The notes below the pieces were generated by a model. The model did not search any database. It was not told where the DNA came from and saw only the letters and a list, made by a program, of their open reading frames with translations. Position numbers and translations under genes: made by a program. A stretch of DNA of 64,000 bases. It comes from an uncultured Pelagibacteraceae bacterium. GTDB lineage: Bacteria > Pseudomonadota > Alphaproteobacteria > Pelagibacterales > AG-422-B15. The stretch is from positions 1 to 64,000 of the forward strand of contig CACNXQ010000001.1 in the NCBI GenBank assembly GCA_902624455.1, read 5' to 3'. The stretch's first letter is position 1. Each line of letters starts with the position of its first letter. Positions 9,081 through 17,308 of the stretch are shown one piece after another.

Positions 9081-9911
9081 ATGAAAGTAAAACTTTGTTC
9101 AGGTGCTTTAGGTGCAGAGATTGAAGGAATAGACTTAAGAACTATAAATTCAGACAATTTTAAACTTATCAATGACCTATTGCTTGAGCATAAAGTTATT
9201 TTCTTTAGGGAACAAAATATGTCGCCTGAAGAACAAATAAATCTAGCTAAACTTTTTGGTCCAGTTGAAGAACATGCTTACGTTAAGGGCTTGGAAGGTT
9301 ATCCCGAAATTACTAGATTGATTAAAGATGCTGAAGAAAAAAATCAATGGGGTGAAGGATGGCATAGTGATGTTAGCTATAATGAGACTCCAACTAAAGC
9401 CGTTATATTAAAATCAGTCAAAATACCTCCTGTAGGGGGAGACACCGTTTTTTCAAATATGGAGCTAGCCTGGGAAACGTTGGATAAAGAATTAAAAAAG
9501 ATCGTAGAAAATAGAAGAGCTGAACATTTTTCTCTTGGTGCAGGTTTCTTTATTGACAGTTATAAACATTTTGAAAGCAATGGTAATGATGCGAAAGAGT
9601 ATTCAAACCATCACCCAATTGTTAGAACTCATCCAGAAACAGGAAAAAAGATATTATTTGTCAACTGGACGTATACAAAAAAAATTGAAGGTCTTGAGGA
9701 ACATGAAAGTAATGAAGTACTTTCAAAAATATTTGAACATCAATCACGACTGGATTTAACATGTCGTTACTCTTGGACTGAAGATAATATTGCAATTTGG
9801 GACAATAGATGTGTGATTCACTATGCCATTGCAGATTTTTTTCCAGGTAGAGGACTTGGGTACGAAAGAGTAATGGACCGAATAGCTGTACTTGGAGACA
9901 GACCTTATTGA
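9081..9911 (+). CDS. TauD/TfdA family 2-oxoglutarate-dependent dioxygenase
   Basis: A 276-residue non-haem iron oxygenase that would couple oxidation of an organic substrate to decarboxylation of 2-oxoglutarate. The iron-binding facial triad is visible: GWHSDVSYNETP near residue 93 gives the HxD pair and VIHYAIADFFPGRG near residue 252 gives the distal histidine, followed by the arginine expected to bind 2-oxoglutarate (YERVMDR). Length and motif spacing match TauD (taurine) and TfdA (aryloxyacetate) relatives; the substrate is not determined. The gene may be cotranscribed with the EamA transporter upstream (40-bp gap). Its last 7 bp overlap the end of the convergent yciB gene. Confidence 0.87.
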   Translation: MKVKLCSGALGAEIEGIDLRTINSDNFKLINDLLLEHKVIFFREQNMSPEEQINLAKLFGPVEEHAYVKGLEGYPEITRLIKDAEEKNQWGEGWHSDVSYNETPTKAVILKSVKIPPVGGDTVFSNMELAWETLDKELKKIVENRRAEHFSLGAGFFIDSYKHFESNGNDAKEYSNHHPIVRTHPETGKKILFVNWTYTKKIEGLEEHESNEVLSKIFEHQSRLDLTCRYSWTEDNIAIWDNRCVIHYAIADFFPGRGLGYERVMDRIAVLGDRPY

Positions 9912-10438
9912 TTATTAGAAAGATTTTTTTGAATAAAAAATACTTGAGAGAAAATAAAAATAAAAGTTATTCCCATAATACCAAAAAGCTTGAAGTTAAC
10001 CCACACAGCGTCTGAGAAGTTTCTATAAACAACTTCATTAGCTATCGCTAAAAATAGAAAAAAATAAGCCCATCTTTTGCTGAGTTGTATCCATCCATAA
10101 TCAGTAAGACTTAAAGCAGACCCCATTAAATTCTTCATTAATGGTTTTTTGAAATACAATCCGCCGAATAAAATAATTGCAAAAATTAGGTTCACGAGGG
10201 TAACTTTGAATTTTATAAAAAATGGATCATTAAAATAAATTGTCAGTGAACCAAATATTAGTATTAAAGCAGTACTGAAAATAAGCATAGGAGACACTTT
10301 TTTTTCAAATATATAAGATCCAATTATTGCAATAACAGCAGCAATCATAAGTGGCATAATTGCTTGTTGAATTTCTCCAGTTTTAACAAAAAAATAAAAG
10401 AAAACAACTAAAGGTCCTAGCTCAAAAATTTGTCTCAT
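9905..10438 (-). CDS. yciB: Inner membrane septation protein YciB/IspZ
   Basis: A 177-residue membrane protein of the YciB (IspZ, intracellular septation A) family with five to six helices. Family marks are ELGPLVVFFYFF at the N-terminus, the central GGLYFKKPLMKNLMGSAL, and WIQLSKRWAYFFLFLAIANE followed by VWVNFKLFG. In enterobacteria YciB helps maintain the cell envelope and division; the exact role here is inferred from the family. Its start is 30 bp after hspQ ends on the same strand. Confidence 0.9.
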   Translation of the reverse strand: MRQIFELGPLVVFFYFFVKTGEIQQAIMPLMIAAVIAIIGSYIFEKKVSPMLIFSTALILIFGSLTIYFNDPFFIKFKVTLVNLIFAIILFGGLYFKKPLMKNLMGSALSLTDYGWIQLSKRWAYFFLFLAIANEVVYRNFSDAVWVNFKLFGIMGITFIFIFSQVFFIQKNLSNNQ

Positions 10439-10468
10439 TTTTTATTTTAATAAAAATTCTTTGATAAC

Positions 10469-10795
10469 TTAATTGTGTTTAGCTTTTGAAATGTATTTTC
10501 CATTTTTTATACCTTCAAACATTTCTTCTACTAATGGATGAGCTACAGGATCATCAGTTTCGTCTGGCAATAAATTTTGTTGTGATACATAAGCAACGTA
10601 TGATGGCTGACTTGGTGCTTCAGCTAACAAATGATAGAATGGCTGATCTTTTCTTGGTCTTACTTGTAAAGGAATAGACTGATACCACTCTTCTGTATTA
10701 TTAAATTCTGGATCAACATCAAAAATTACACCACGAAAATCAAAATACTTGTGCTTTACAATCGAGCCTATCTGAAATTTGGCTTTATTTATCAT
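10469..10795 (-). CDS. hspQ: Heat-shock protein HspQ (YccV-like)
   Basis: A 108-residue small protein of the HspQ family, known in E. coli as a specificity factor that promotes Lon proteolysis and was also reported to bind hemimethylated DNA. Marks: KFQIGSIVKHKYFDFRGVIFDVDPEF, then WYQSIPLQVRPRKDQPFYHL and YVAYVSQQNLL; I list only pieces here. Full family length with no break. It is followed by yciB and preceded by 67 bp with no obvious heat-shock promoter that I could identify. Confidence 0.9.
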   Translation of the reverse strand: MINKAKFQIGSIVKHKYFDFRGVIFDVDPEFNNTEEWYQSIPLQVRPRKDQPFYHLLAEAPSQPSYVAYVSQQNLLPDETDDPVAHPLVEEMFEGIKNGKYISKAKHN

Positions 10796-10862
10796 CTTAA
10801 TTAAGAATAATAATATTCGTTACATTTGGCAAGTAACTTGGATTTTATATCAATGTGGATAA

Positions 10863-11453
10863 CTATTGACTGGTAAGGCTTTGCAGACTCTCATATTTAA
10901 CATAACCAGGATAAATAGAGTCATTTACAATTGATGCTGGTGTTCCTCGTAATCCAAGGCTTTTAGCTAATTTAAAATTACTTTCAATTGTAGTTTTATT
11001 AACTTCATCTTCGCCAGCTTGAAATAGTGATTCTCCGTCAAGTCCTAAATCATCAAGCAATGAAATAATATTATCTTTTTTCATTCTTGAGCCAAGTTTC
11101 ATTAATCCATTATGAACATCAAAGTATTTTTCTGGATGATTATTCCAAACAAGAATTGCAAGATTTGATGCTGTATTCGAAATATCACCAAAGATGGGCC
11201 ACTCAATATATATAATTTTAACATTATTGTTGTTATCTAAAAGTTTTTGATAATCTTTTGCCTGCTTAGAACAATAACCACATCTATAATCAAAAAACTC
11301 GACGATTGTGTATTCGGCATCATTATTTCCAACAACTGGGAGTTGATTTGATTCATAGTTTCTAAGAATAAAGCTTGCCAGGTTATCTTCTGAAATTGCC
11401 TTAAAAGGCAATAGAATGAAAATAAGACAAATAGGTAAAAAATATTTTTTCAT
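10863..11453 (-). CDS. DsbA-family periplasmic thiol-disulfide oxidoreductase
   Basis: A 196-residue thioredoxin-fold protein with a cleavable signal peptide (residues 1 to about 21) and the active site FFDYRCGYCSK (cysteines 58 and 61). The cis-proline loop RGTPAS is present near residue 166. The CGYC active site and the overall form resemble the DsbA/DsbG-like com1 group of alphaproteobacteria. It probably forms or shuffles disulfides in the periplasm; the cysteine-rich DUF3604 enzyme in this window could be one client, which is inference. The start overlaps the end of the nucleotidyltransferase gene by 4 bp, making it the last gene of the ahcY-tsaE operon. Confidence 0.85.
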   Translation of the reverse strand: MKKYFLPICLIFILLPFKAISEDNLASFILRNYESNQLPVVGNNDAEYTIVEFFDYRCGYCSKQAKDYQKLLDNNNNVKIIYIEWPIFGDISNTASNLAILVWNNHPEKYFDVHNGLMKLGSRMKKDNIISLLDDLGLDGESLFQAGEDEVNKTTIESNFKLAKSLGLRGTPASIVNDSIYPGYVKYESLQSLTSQ

Positions 11454-12136
11454 TTTAAATCTAACAATGTTTCCTTTGTACCAACATGTAATACATTTGT
11501 TTCGAATTTAAAGCCCTCTAGTTTTTTTTGAATAATAAGGTTGTCCCACACTTCATTAATAGAAAAAACCTGACTTTTTTGACCCTTAAAGGCATCTTTT
11601 GTTATTATTTGGGATCCAACGTAATTATATGGAGCTTTATCACCTGGAGAAAATCTCGAAATATGGTTAGTGTCATGAAAGACAAAATCGCCTTCACCAA
11701 TGTAACCTCTGTGCAACTTGGTTGAAACCAGGCCTAACAATGCTTCAGAATTTGGTTTAAAACTCTTAATCATTTTTCTTAGCACAGACACATAAGCATT
11801 ATCCCAAATTACATCGCTATTCAACACCAAGGCCTTATGAAGATTATGGTCTAAGAATATTTTTTTTATACCACCTCCTGTGTCTAAAAGTTTACTGGTT
11901 TCATCAGATATAATTATATTTGTATTATGTTTTAATTTTAAGTGTTGAGTAATAATTTCTGGCTTGAAGTGAATGTTTATATAAATATTCTTAATTTTTA
12001 AACATTCTAGAATATCAATAGCATAATCGATCATGGGCTTGCCATTTACTTTGATCAGTGATTTTGGTATTTCCTTCGTAAACTCTTTCATTCTAGTGCC
12101 GAGCCCAGCTGCTAATATGATTGCAGAGTCGATCAT
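11450..12136 (-). CDS. Sugar-1-phosphate nucleotidyltransferase, MurU-like
   Basis: A 228-residue nucleotidyltransferase with the N-terminal signature LAAGLGTRMKEFTKEIPKSL, a GKPMIDYAIDIL acceptor-site segment and NSDVIWD as the metal-binding aspartate motif near residue 107. In related alphaproteobacteria this position holds an enzyme that activates N-acetylmuramate-1-phosphate or a hexose-1-phosphate. Together with the AmgK-like kinase immediately upstream (4-bp overlap) it would form the peptidoglycan sugar recycling route known from Pseudomonas (AmgK-MurU). The pairing supports that reading, but mannose-1-phosphate guanylyltransferase activity is an alternative. Confidence 0.82.
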   Translation of the reverse strand: MIDSAIILAAGLGTRMKEFTKEIPKSLIKVNGKPMIDYAIDILECLKIKNIYINIHFKPEIITQHLKLKHNTNIIISDETSKLLDTGGGIKKIFLDHNLHKALVLNSDVIWDNAYVSVLRKMIKSFKPNSEALLGLVSTKLHRGYIGEGDFVFHDTNHISRFSPGDKAPYNYVGSQIITKDAFKGQKSQVFSINEVWDNLIIQKKLEGFKFETNVLHVGTKETLLDLK

Positions 12137-13113
12137 GTTTTAGAAATCATGTTAAAAGATGACATCCATTTATTTAATTCTGAGTAAGGTTCCTTTTTAA
12201 TATGCTTTTGAATGAACTCCAAGCTTCTTGGCAACATAGACAAATAATGATTTTTATTATCTCTATAGTTTAGTCTGCAAAATATACCCAAAATTTTTAA
12301 ATTTCTTTGAATTGAAAAAAATTCTGTTTCTAAAAAGATTTGTTCTCTATTTTCAGCTACTTCTTCAATATAATAATTAATCATTTCTTTTTTTAATTCA
12401 GACGATATTGGTCTTCTTACATCTTCTAGAATTGAAATTAAATCGTATGAAGTTGATCCACAGAGAGCATCCTGAAAATCAATAATACCCACTGACTGAA
12501 TGTAATTTCTTTCATTAAGATAAAACAGATTATCAACGTGGTAATCCCTCAACACCAGTGTATTCTCTATAGGCAAGATTTTTTCAAAAATATTTTCAAG
12601 AATTTTAGAGAAATCTTTTATTGATGCATCATCAATTTCTATCTTCATATGTCTTTGCATATACCATAAAATAAATAAGTTACTTTCTTGCAACAGCACT
12701 TCAATTGAATACTTTTCAATATTTTTTATTATCGATTTATTTTCACTTACTTTCTTATTTATTTCAGAAAGAACTTTAACTGCTCTTTTTAATAAATCTT
12801 TTTCATTTTCTACATTTAAAATTTTAGTAAATACTTTGTTTCCAAAATCTTCGATGAGCATAAAGCCATTTTCCTCATCAACTGAGATTATTTCTGGCAC
12901 ACTAAATCCAAGAGTTTTTAGTATTTTATTAATTTTTTTAAAATTTATGACTGACTCACCTTTTTTTGGATCAGCATCCATAATAATTAAGTCACGATTT
13001 AACAAACGATAATATTTTCTAAAGGAGGCATCATTCTTGATTTCGTGTAATTCATCTTCTCTATAACCACATTGATTAATAAAGTTGATTAGCTCATTCT
13101 TCCTATTTCTCAT
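12133..13113 (-). CDS. AmgK-like sugar kinase (aminoglycoside phosphotransferase fold)
   Basis: A 326-residue kinase-fold protein. The catalytic loop LRDYHVDNLFYL carries the HxDxxN pattern and is followed by the metal-binding VGIIDFQDALCGS. The C-terminal part is alpha-helical with RNLKILGIFCRL, typical of the family that phosphorylates N-acetylmuramate/N-acetylglucosamine at the anomeric position. It overlaps tsaE and the MurU-like gene by 4 bp each, so the three are translationally coupled. Recycling of cell-wall sugars is inferred from the gene pair. Confidence 0.83.
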   Translation of the reverse strand: MRNRKNELINFINQCGYREDELHEIKNDASFRKYYRLLNRDLIIMDADPKKGESVINFKKINKILKTLGFSVPEIISVDEENGFMLIEDFGNKVFTKILNVENEKDLLKRAVKVLSEINKKVSENKSIIKNIEKYSIEVLLQESNLFILWYMQRHMKIEIDDASIKDFSKILENIFEKILPIENTLVLRDYHVDNLFYLNERNYIQSVGIIDFQDALCGSTSYDLISILEDVRRPISSELKKEMINYYIEEVAENREQIFLETEFFSIQRNLKILGIFCRLNYRDNKNHYLSMLPRSLEFIQKHIKKEPYSELNKWMSSFNMISKT

Positions 13114-13553
13114 TTATTTAGATTTTTTGCAGCTCCTAAAAATTTAATATCTATCTTCCTTTTATTTTTAATTTTAATATTAAATGTAATTTCGATCCTA
13201 TTATGCGGCAATACATGCTCAAATCTGTCAGCCCACTCTACTAAAGAAACACCATCTAACAAATTTTCTTCAAAGTTAAGTTCTACTAGCTCGTCAGGTG
13301 AATTCAATCGGTAAAAGTCATAATGGTAAACACTTTTTCCAAGATGTTCATAAATTTGCATTAGGGTAAATGTAGGGCTTGGTATTTCAGTTTTTATAGC
13401 ATTCGAAAAATATGACCTTATAAAGTATCTACTAAATGTGGTCTTTCCAGATCCAAGTGGTCCATTGAGACATATTAATATTGGATTTTTTTTTACAATC
13501 TTTACGACACGTTGCGCAAATTTCTTTGTTTCATCTTCGCCATTGACTAGCAT
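13110..13553 (-). CDS. tsaE: tRNA t6A threonylcarbamoyl transferase ATPase subunit TsaE
   Basis: A 147-residue P-loop protein needed with TsaB and TsaD to make N6-threonylcarbamoyladenosine at position 37 of ANN-decoding tRNAs. The Walker A motif GPLGSGKTTFSR lies near residue 35; PSPTFTLMQIY and YHYDFYRL follow, then VSLVEWADRF, all standard for the family. It lies 28 bp after ahcY and overlaps the AmgK-like kinase by 4 bp. A TsaB-like C-terminus is seen at the right edge of the window. Confidence 0.93.
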   Translation of the reverse strand: MLVNGEDETKKFAQRVVKIVKKNPILICLNGPLGSGKTTFSRYFIRSYFSNAIKTEIPSPTFTLMQIYEHLGKSVYHYDFYRLNSPDELVELNFEENLLDGVSLVEWADRFEHVLPHNRIEITFNIKIKNKRKIDIKFLGAAKNLNK

Positions 13554-13581
13554 GACAACAACAATAGCACTTTATTGGAAT

Positions 13582-14874
13582 TTAGTATCTATAAGCTTCA
13601 GGCTTATAAGGTCCTTCTGGAGTAACACTAATATAATCGGCTTGATCCTTTGATAGTTTTGTTAATTTAGCACCAACTTTCTCAAGATGAAGTCTTGCTA
13701 CTTTTTCATCAAGATGTTTTGGAAGAACATAAACTTTTTTTTCATAATTATCTGAATTATTCCAAAGTTCAATTTGGGCTGTCACCTGATTAGTGAAAGA
13801 AGCACTCATAACAAAACTTGGATGGCCAGTAGCACATCCTAGGTTCACCAATCTACCTTCGGCAAGAAGAATAATTCTTTTATCGTTTGGAAGTGTAATT
13901 TCATGAACTTGGGGTTTGATTTCATCCCATTTATAATTTCTAAGAGCATCAACTTGTATTTCATTATCAAAGTGACCAATATTACACAAAATTGCTCTAT
14001 CTTTCATATCTCTCATATGATCGGCAGTTACAATGTCTTTGTTGCCGGTTGCAGTGACAACAATGTCGGCCTCACTTATCATTTCATCCATAATAACCAC
14101 TTCATAACCTTCCATTGCAGCTTGAAGTGCGCATATTGGATCAGTTTCTGTAACCATTACTCTCGCCCCACTTTGTCTTAACGATGCAGCACTGCCTTTG
14201 CCAACATCACCAAAACCTGCAACGATGGCAACCTTACCTGACATCATGACATCGGTTGCTCTTTTAATGCCGTCAACTAAACTTTCTCTACAGCCATACA
14301 AATTATCAAACTTAGATTTTGTAACAGAGTCATTAACGTTAATTGCTGGAACCATCAATGTCTTATCATTTTCCATTTTCTTAAGTGCAAGGACACCTGT
14401 CGTCGTTTCCTCGGAAAGACCTTTTACATTTTCTAATAGTGGTTTGTATTCTTTATGCATGAGGGCTGTTAGATCACCACCATCATCCAATATCATATTT
14501 GGTTTCCAACCATCTTTGCCTTCAATAGTTTGTCTGACACACCACCAATACTCTTCCTCTGTTTCACCTTTCCAGGCAAAAACTGGTATTCCAGCCTTCG
14601 CAATTGCCGCAGCAGCATGATCTTGAGTGGAAAATATATTACATGACGACCATCTAATATCTGCACCTAACTCAGCGAGGGTTTCGATTAATACGGCAGT
14701 TTGGATTGTCATATGAAGACATCCAACAATTCTAGCTCCATCAAGAGGTTTTTTTCCTTTATACTCCTCTCTTAATGCCATTAATCCAGGCATTTCTGTT
14801 TCAGCAAGAGAAATTTCTTTTCTTCCAAAATCTGCAAGAGAGATGTCTGCTACTTTAAAATCATTTTCACTCAT
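13582..14874 (-). CDS. ahcY: Adenosylhomocysteinase
   Basis: S-adenosylhomocysteine hydrolase (430 residues), which splits SAH to adenosine and homocysteine in the methyl cycle with bound NAD. I chose ATG 14874 ([20 protein letters not shown]) over an upstream TTG at 14886 because it matches the usual family start. Visible are the NAD-binding [14 protein letters not shown], the substrate region [13 protein letters not shown] and the hallmark C-terminus [12 protein letters not shown]. It pairs functionally with metK at 56-57 kb. It begins only about 57 bp after chvG ends, so no SAM or SAH riboswitch fits between them; I looked and saw none. Confidence 0.96.
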   Translation of the reverse strand: MSENDFKVADISLADFGRKEISLAETEMPGLMALREEYKGKKPLDGARIVGCLHMTIQTAVLIETLAELGADIRWSSCNIFSTQDHAAAAIAKAGIPVFAWKGETEEEYWWCVRQTIEGKDGWKPNMILDDGGDLTALMHKEYKPLLENVKGLSEETTTGVLALKKMENDKTLMVPAINVNDSVTKSKFDNLYGCRESLVDGIKRATDVMMSGKVAIVAGFGDVGKGSAASLRQSGARVMVTETDPICALQAAMEGYEVVIMDEMISEADIVVTATGNKDIVTADHMRDMKDRAILCNIGHFDNEIQVDALRNYKWDEIKPQVHEITLPNDKRIILLAEGRLVNLGCATGHPSFVMSASFTNQVTAQIELWNNSDNYEKKVYVLPKHLDEKVARLHLEKVGAKLTKLSKDQADYISVTPEGPYKPEAYRY

Positions 14875-14931
14875 AACATTGGGCAATATAGAACATATTA
14901 AATTCTAATCAATAATAATTATTAAACGAGC

Positions 14932-16458
14932 TTAATCAGATAAAGGCAAATTAATAATGAATTTTGCTCCTTTTACCTCGCTGTTTTCAATAACATTATC
15001 GGCAGAAATAGAGCCACCATGTGCAGCTATGATGTTTTGTGAGATACTTAGACCCAATCCTGAGTGTATATTTTTTTTTGATGACTCATCTCTTAATGAA
15101 TAAAATCTCTCAAAAATTCTTTTCGTATCTTGTTCTTTTATACCCGGACCATTGTCGATAACTGATATACTTAAATATTTTTTTGCTGATGATAGTATTA
15201 TATCTATATTTTCATGTTCTTTAGAAAAAGAGAGAGCATTTTCAATAATATTTTTGATCGCCTGAGAAAGAAATCTTTTTTGTCCTGTTACAGTAAGACT
15301 TTCCATATTTGAATTATTTTTAAATTTTATATTGATTGATTTTTTTGAAGCTTTTTTTACTTCTGCTATGGTTTCAGTTACTGTTTGAACAATATCAAGC
15401 TTTGATGAATTACTTTTAGACAATAGAGACTCATCCTTCATCATGCCTGAATAATCAGTAATAATATTTTCAATTCTAGAAATATCAGTACGAATTAAAT
15501 CAATAAATTTTTCCTTATTTTTTGAGTCATCTCCAATAACATCTGTTGCCATTTTTATTGAAGCAAGTGGATTTCTGATCTCGTGCATTAAGTCAGCTGA
15601 GTATTTTTCCGTGTTATCAATTCGTCTGTATAGAGAATCCAACATTGTATTCAAAATTTTAGATAATTGCCCAATCTCATCATTTCGCTTATCCGTATCT
15701 TTAATAAAAGGTTTTGATTTGAAATTTTTATCTATTTTCTCGGCAGATCTAGCTAGTAACTTTATTGGATTAAGAATTGCAGAGTTAAGAAAAAAAGAAA
15801 ACAAAATCAAAAATAATGCTATTGCTGCCATACAAAGCAAAATAATTAAACTGGCCTGATTCAATGTCTTGCTAATTTGAGTATTGTCTTCATAAGCAAC
15901 AATAAAGTAATTTTGAATAGCTGATTTTAATGGATAGATAGAAATTAATACAAGCTTATCATCTGTTTCTTTTACTGAGAAAGAAACTTGATCACCTGAC
16001 TTAGATTTATTATATTTTTTTAAAAATATCTCTGAGTCTAAAAAAAGTCTTGATGAATTATAGTCATTAAAATTTGCAGAGCTCAAATCTCTATTTTGAG
16101 ATTCACTATCTATTTTATCAATCTCTACATTATCAATAGGCGATATATCATTGTACTCAAGGTCATACCCTTTAGTATCAAACAAAACATTTTTAAAATC
16201 ATCAAGAATTAAAATTGACACATTTTGGATTTCAATTTTTTCTAAAATAGTATTTGGATCTATATCAAAATTATCATTTTGAATAAAACTTGATGATGTC
16301 AAAAAATTATTAATGATGAGTGATTGGTTTTCTATTTGCTTTATTCTTTTATTAATCTGGATGTTATTGATTATCGATATAGTAATAGATGTTAAAAAGG
16401 CTAAAATTACTAAGCCTAGTAAATTATAAAGAAGAAATTTTTTGTTTAAACTGTTCAA
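14932..16458 (-). CDS. chvG: Sensor histidine kinase ChvG (ExoS-like)
   Basis: A 508-residue membrane kinase. TTG 16458 is the apparent start. Order: first membrane helix (about 9-30), periplasmic sensor domain (about 31-195), second helix (about 200-225), HAMP region, dimerisation box DLMHEIRNPLASIK with the phospho-accepting histidine near 290, then N box NIIENALSFSK, DNGPGI and GLGLSIS of the ATPase domain. It lies 27 bp after chvI, next to pckA, the arrangement of ChvG/ChvI in rhizobia and Agrobacterium, where it answers acid and envelope stress. The signal sensed here is unknown. Confidence 0.88.
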   Translation of the reverse strand: MNSLNKKFLLYNLLGLVILAFLTSITISIINNIQINKRIKQIENQSLIINNFLTSSSFIQNDNFDIDPNTILEKIEIQNVSILILDDFKNVLFDTKGYDLEYNDISPIDNVEIDKIDSESQNRDLSSANFNDYNSSRLFLDSEIFLKKYNKSKSGDQVSFSVKETDDKLVLISIYPLKSAIQNYFIVAYEDNTQISKTLNQASLIILLCMAAIALFLILFSFFLNSAILNPIKLLARSAEKIDKNFKSKPFIKDTDKRNDEIGQLSKILNTMLDSLYRRIDNTEKYSADLMHEIRNPLASIKMATDVIGDDSKNKEKFIDLIRTDISRIENIITDYSGMMKDESLLSKSNSSKLDIVQTVTETIAEVKKASKKSINIKFKNNSNMESLTVTGQKRFLSQAIKNIIENALSFSKEHENIDIILSSAKKYLSISVIDNGPGIKEQDTKRIFERFYSLRDESSKKNIHSGLGLSISQNIIAAHGGSISADNVIENSEVKGAKFIINLPLSD

Positions 16459-16485
16459 GATAAATCATTTTAATCAGATTTATTT

Positions 16486-17184
16486 CTATTTCCATTGATA
16501 TCCTGATCCATAAAGAGTAAAAATTGCATTAAATTCTGGATCAACTTTCCTGAATTTCTTCCTGATTCTCTTTATATGACTATCAATAGTTCTGTCATCA
16601 ACGTCTAATTCGTCTCTATAGGCAATTTCCATAAGTCTCTCACGAGATTTTACAACTCCAGGTCTTTCAACTAACTCTTTTATGATTTTAAATTCTGTAG
16701 AAGTAAGTGGATCTGCTAATAATTTATTTTTCCATTCACAGACATGTCTCATGCAGTCCAGCCTTAGATCTTCGTGAACTATAATTTGGTCACTTTCATT
16801 CTGATCTGTATCAATTTTAACTCTGTTCAAAGTATTTTTGATTGTTTCAATGAGTATCTCTTTTGAAAAATTACCACTTTTCGTTACATAACTATCAACA
16901 CCTTGCATTAGACCTTTTAGACGATCTGAGTCCTTATCTTTTGAAGTTAAGAAAATTACTGGTATTTGAAGTTTTTCTCTAATCTTTCTGAAAAGCTCAT
17001 AGCCATCCATTTTTGGCATTTTTATATCAATCACAGCTATTGCTGGCGGATTCCTGAAAATACCAGCTAGTGCTGATTGACCGTCAGGATAGGTCTGAAT
17101 ATCAAAATCCTCTTTGATCAGTAGGTGCTCTAGAGAAATTAGAATATTTCTATCATCATCTACCAGGGCTACTCGCGTTTTCAT
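16486..17184 (-). CDS. chvI: Response regulator ChvI (OmpR/PhoB family)
   Basis: A 232-residue regulator: receiver domain with acidic pocket DDDR at the N-terminus, phospho-acceptor in AVIDIKMPKMDGYELF and conserved lysine in FLTSKDKD; then a winged-helix DNA-binding domain (LTSTEFKIIKELVERPG, ERLMEIAY, DDRTIDSHIKRIRKKF). It is first in the chvI-chvG operon and divergent from pckA across about 124 bp. In rhizobia pckA and central-carbon or envelope genes belong to this regulon; the shared promoter region makes control of pckA plausible here. Confidence 0.9.
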   Translation of the reverse strand: MKTRVALVDDDRNILISLEHLLIKEDFDIQTYPDGQSALAGIFRNPPAIAVIDIKMPKMDGYELFRKIREKLQIPVIFLTSKDKDSDRLKGLMQGVDSYVTKSGNFSKEILIETIKNTLNRVKIDTDQNESDQIIVHEDLRLDCMRHVCEWKNKLLADPLTSTEFKIIKELVERPGVVKSRERLMEIAYRDELDVDDRTIDSHIKRIRKKFRKVDPEFNAIFTLYGSGYQWK

Positions 17185-17244
17185 TTTATCAGTTTAACCA
17201 TTTTGATGTGTCATTTATATGGCAAATATTATTATATTTGTGCA

Positions 17245-17278
17245 TATGATGTTACAAATATTAAGTCTTAACATCATA
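17245..17278. promoter_or_regulatory. Perfect 10-bp inverted repeat in the chvI-pckA promoter region
   Basis: Arms TATGATGTTA (17245-17254) and TAACATCATA (17269-17278) are perfect reverse complements with a 14-base spacer. It ends 30 bp before the chosen pckA ATG. It could be an operator for a dimeric regulator or a hairpin in the pckA leader. Which protein binds it cannot be told from the sequence. Confidence 0.5.
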
Positions 17279-17308
17279 CTAATAATATGTTCTTATCGGT
17301 CCTTTAAA

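Noticed and set aside
14875-14931. SAM or SAH riboswitch before ahcY
   Set aside because: The gap to chvG is about 57 bp and shows no matching stem or conserved core; the gene is likely cotranscribed from chvI-chvG.
17219-17308. Thirty-residue N-terminal extension of PckA
   Set aside because: It is hydrophobic, runs through the inverted repeat and would make the enzyme longer than usual; the family-like start is at 17309.
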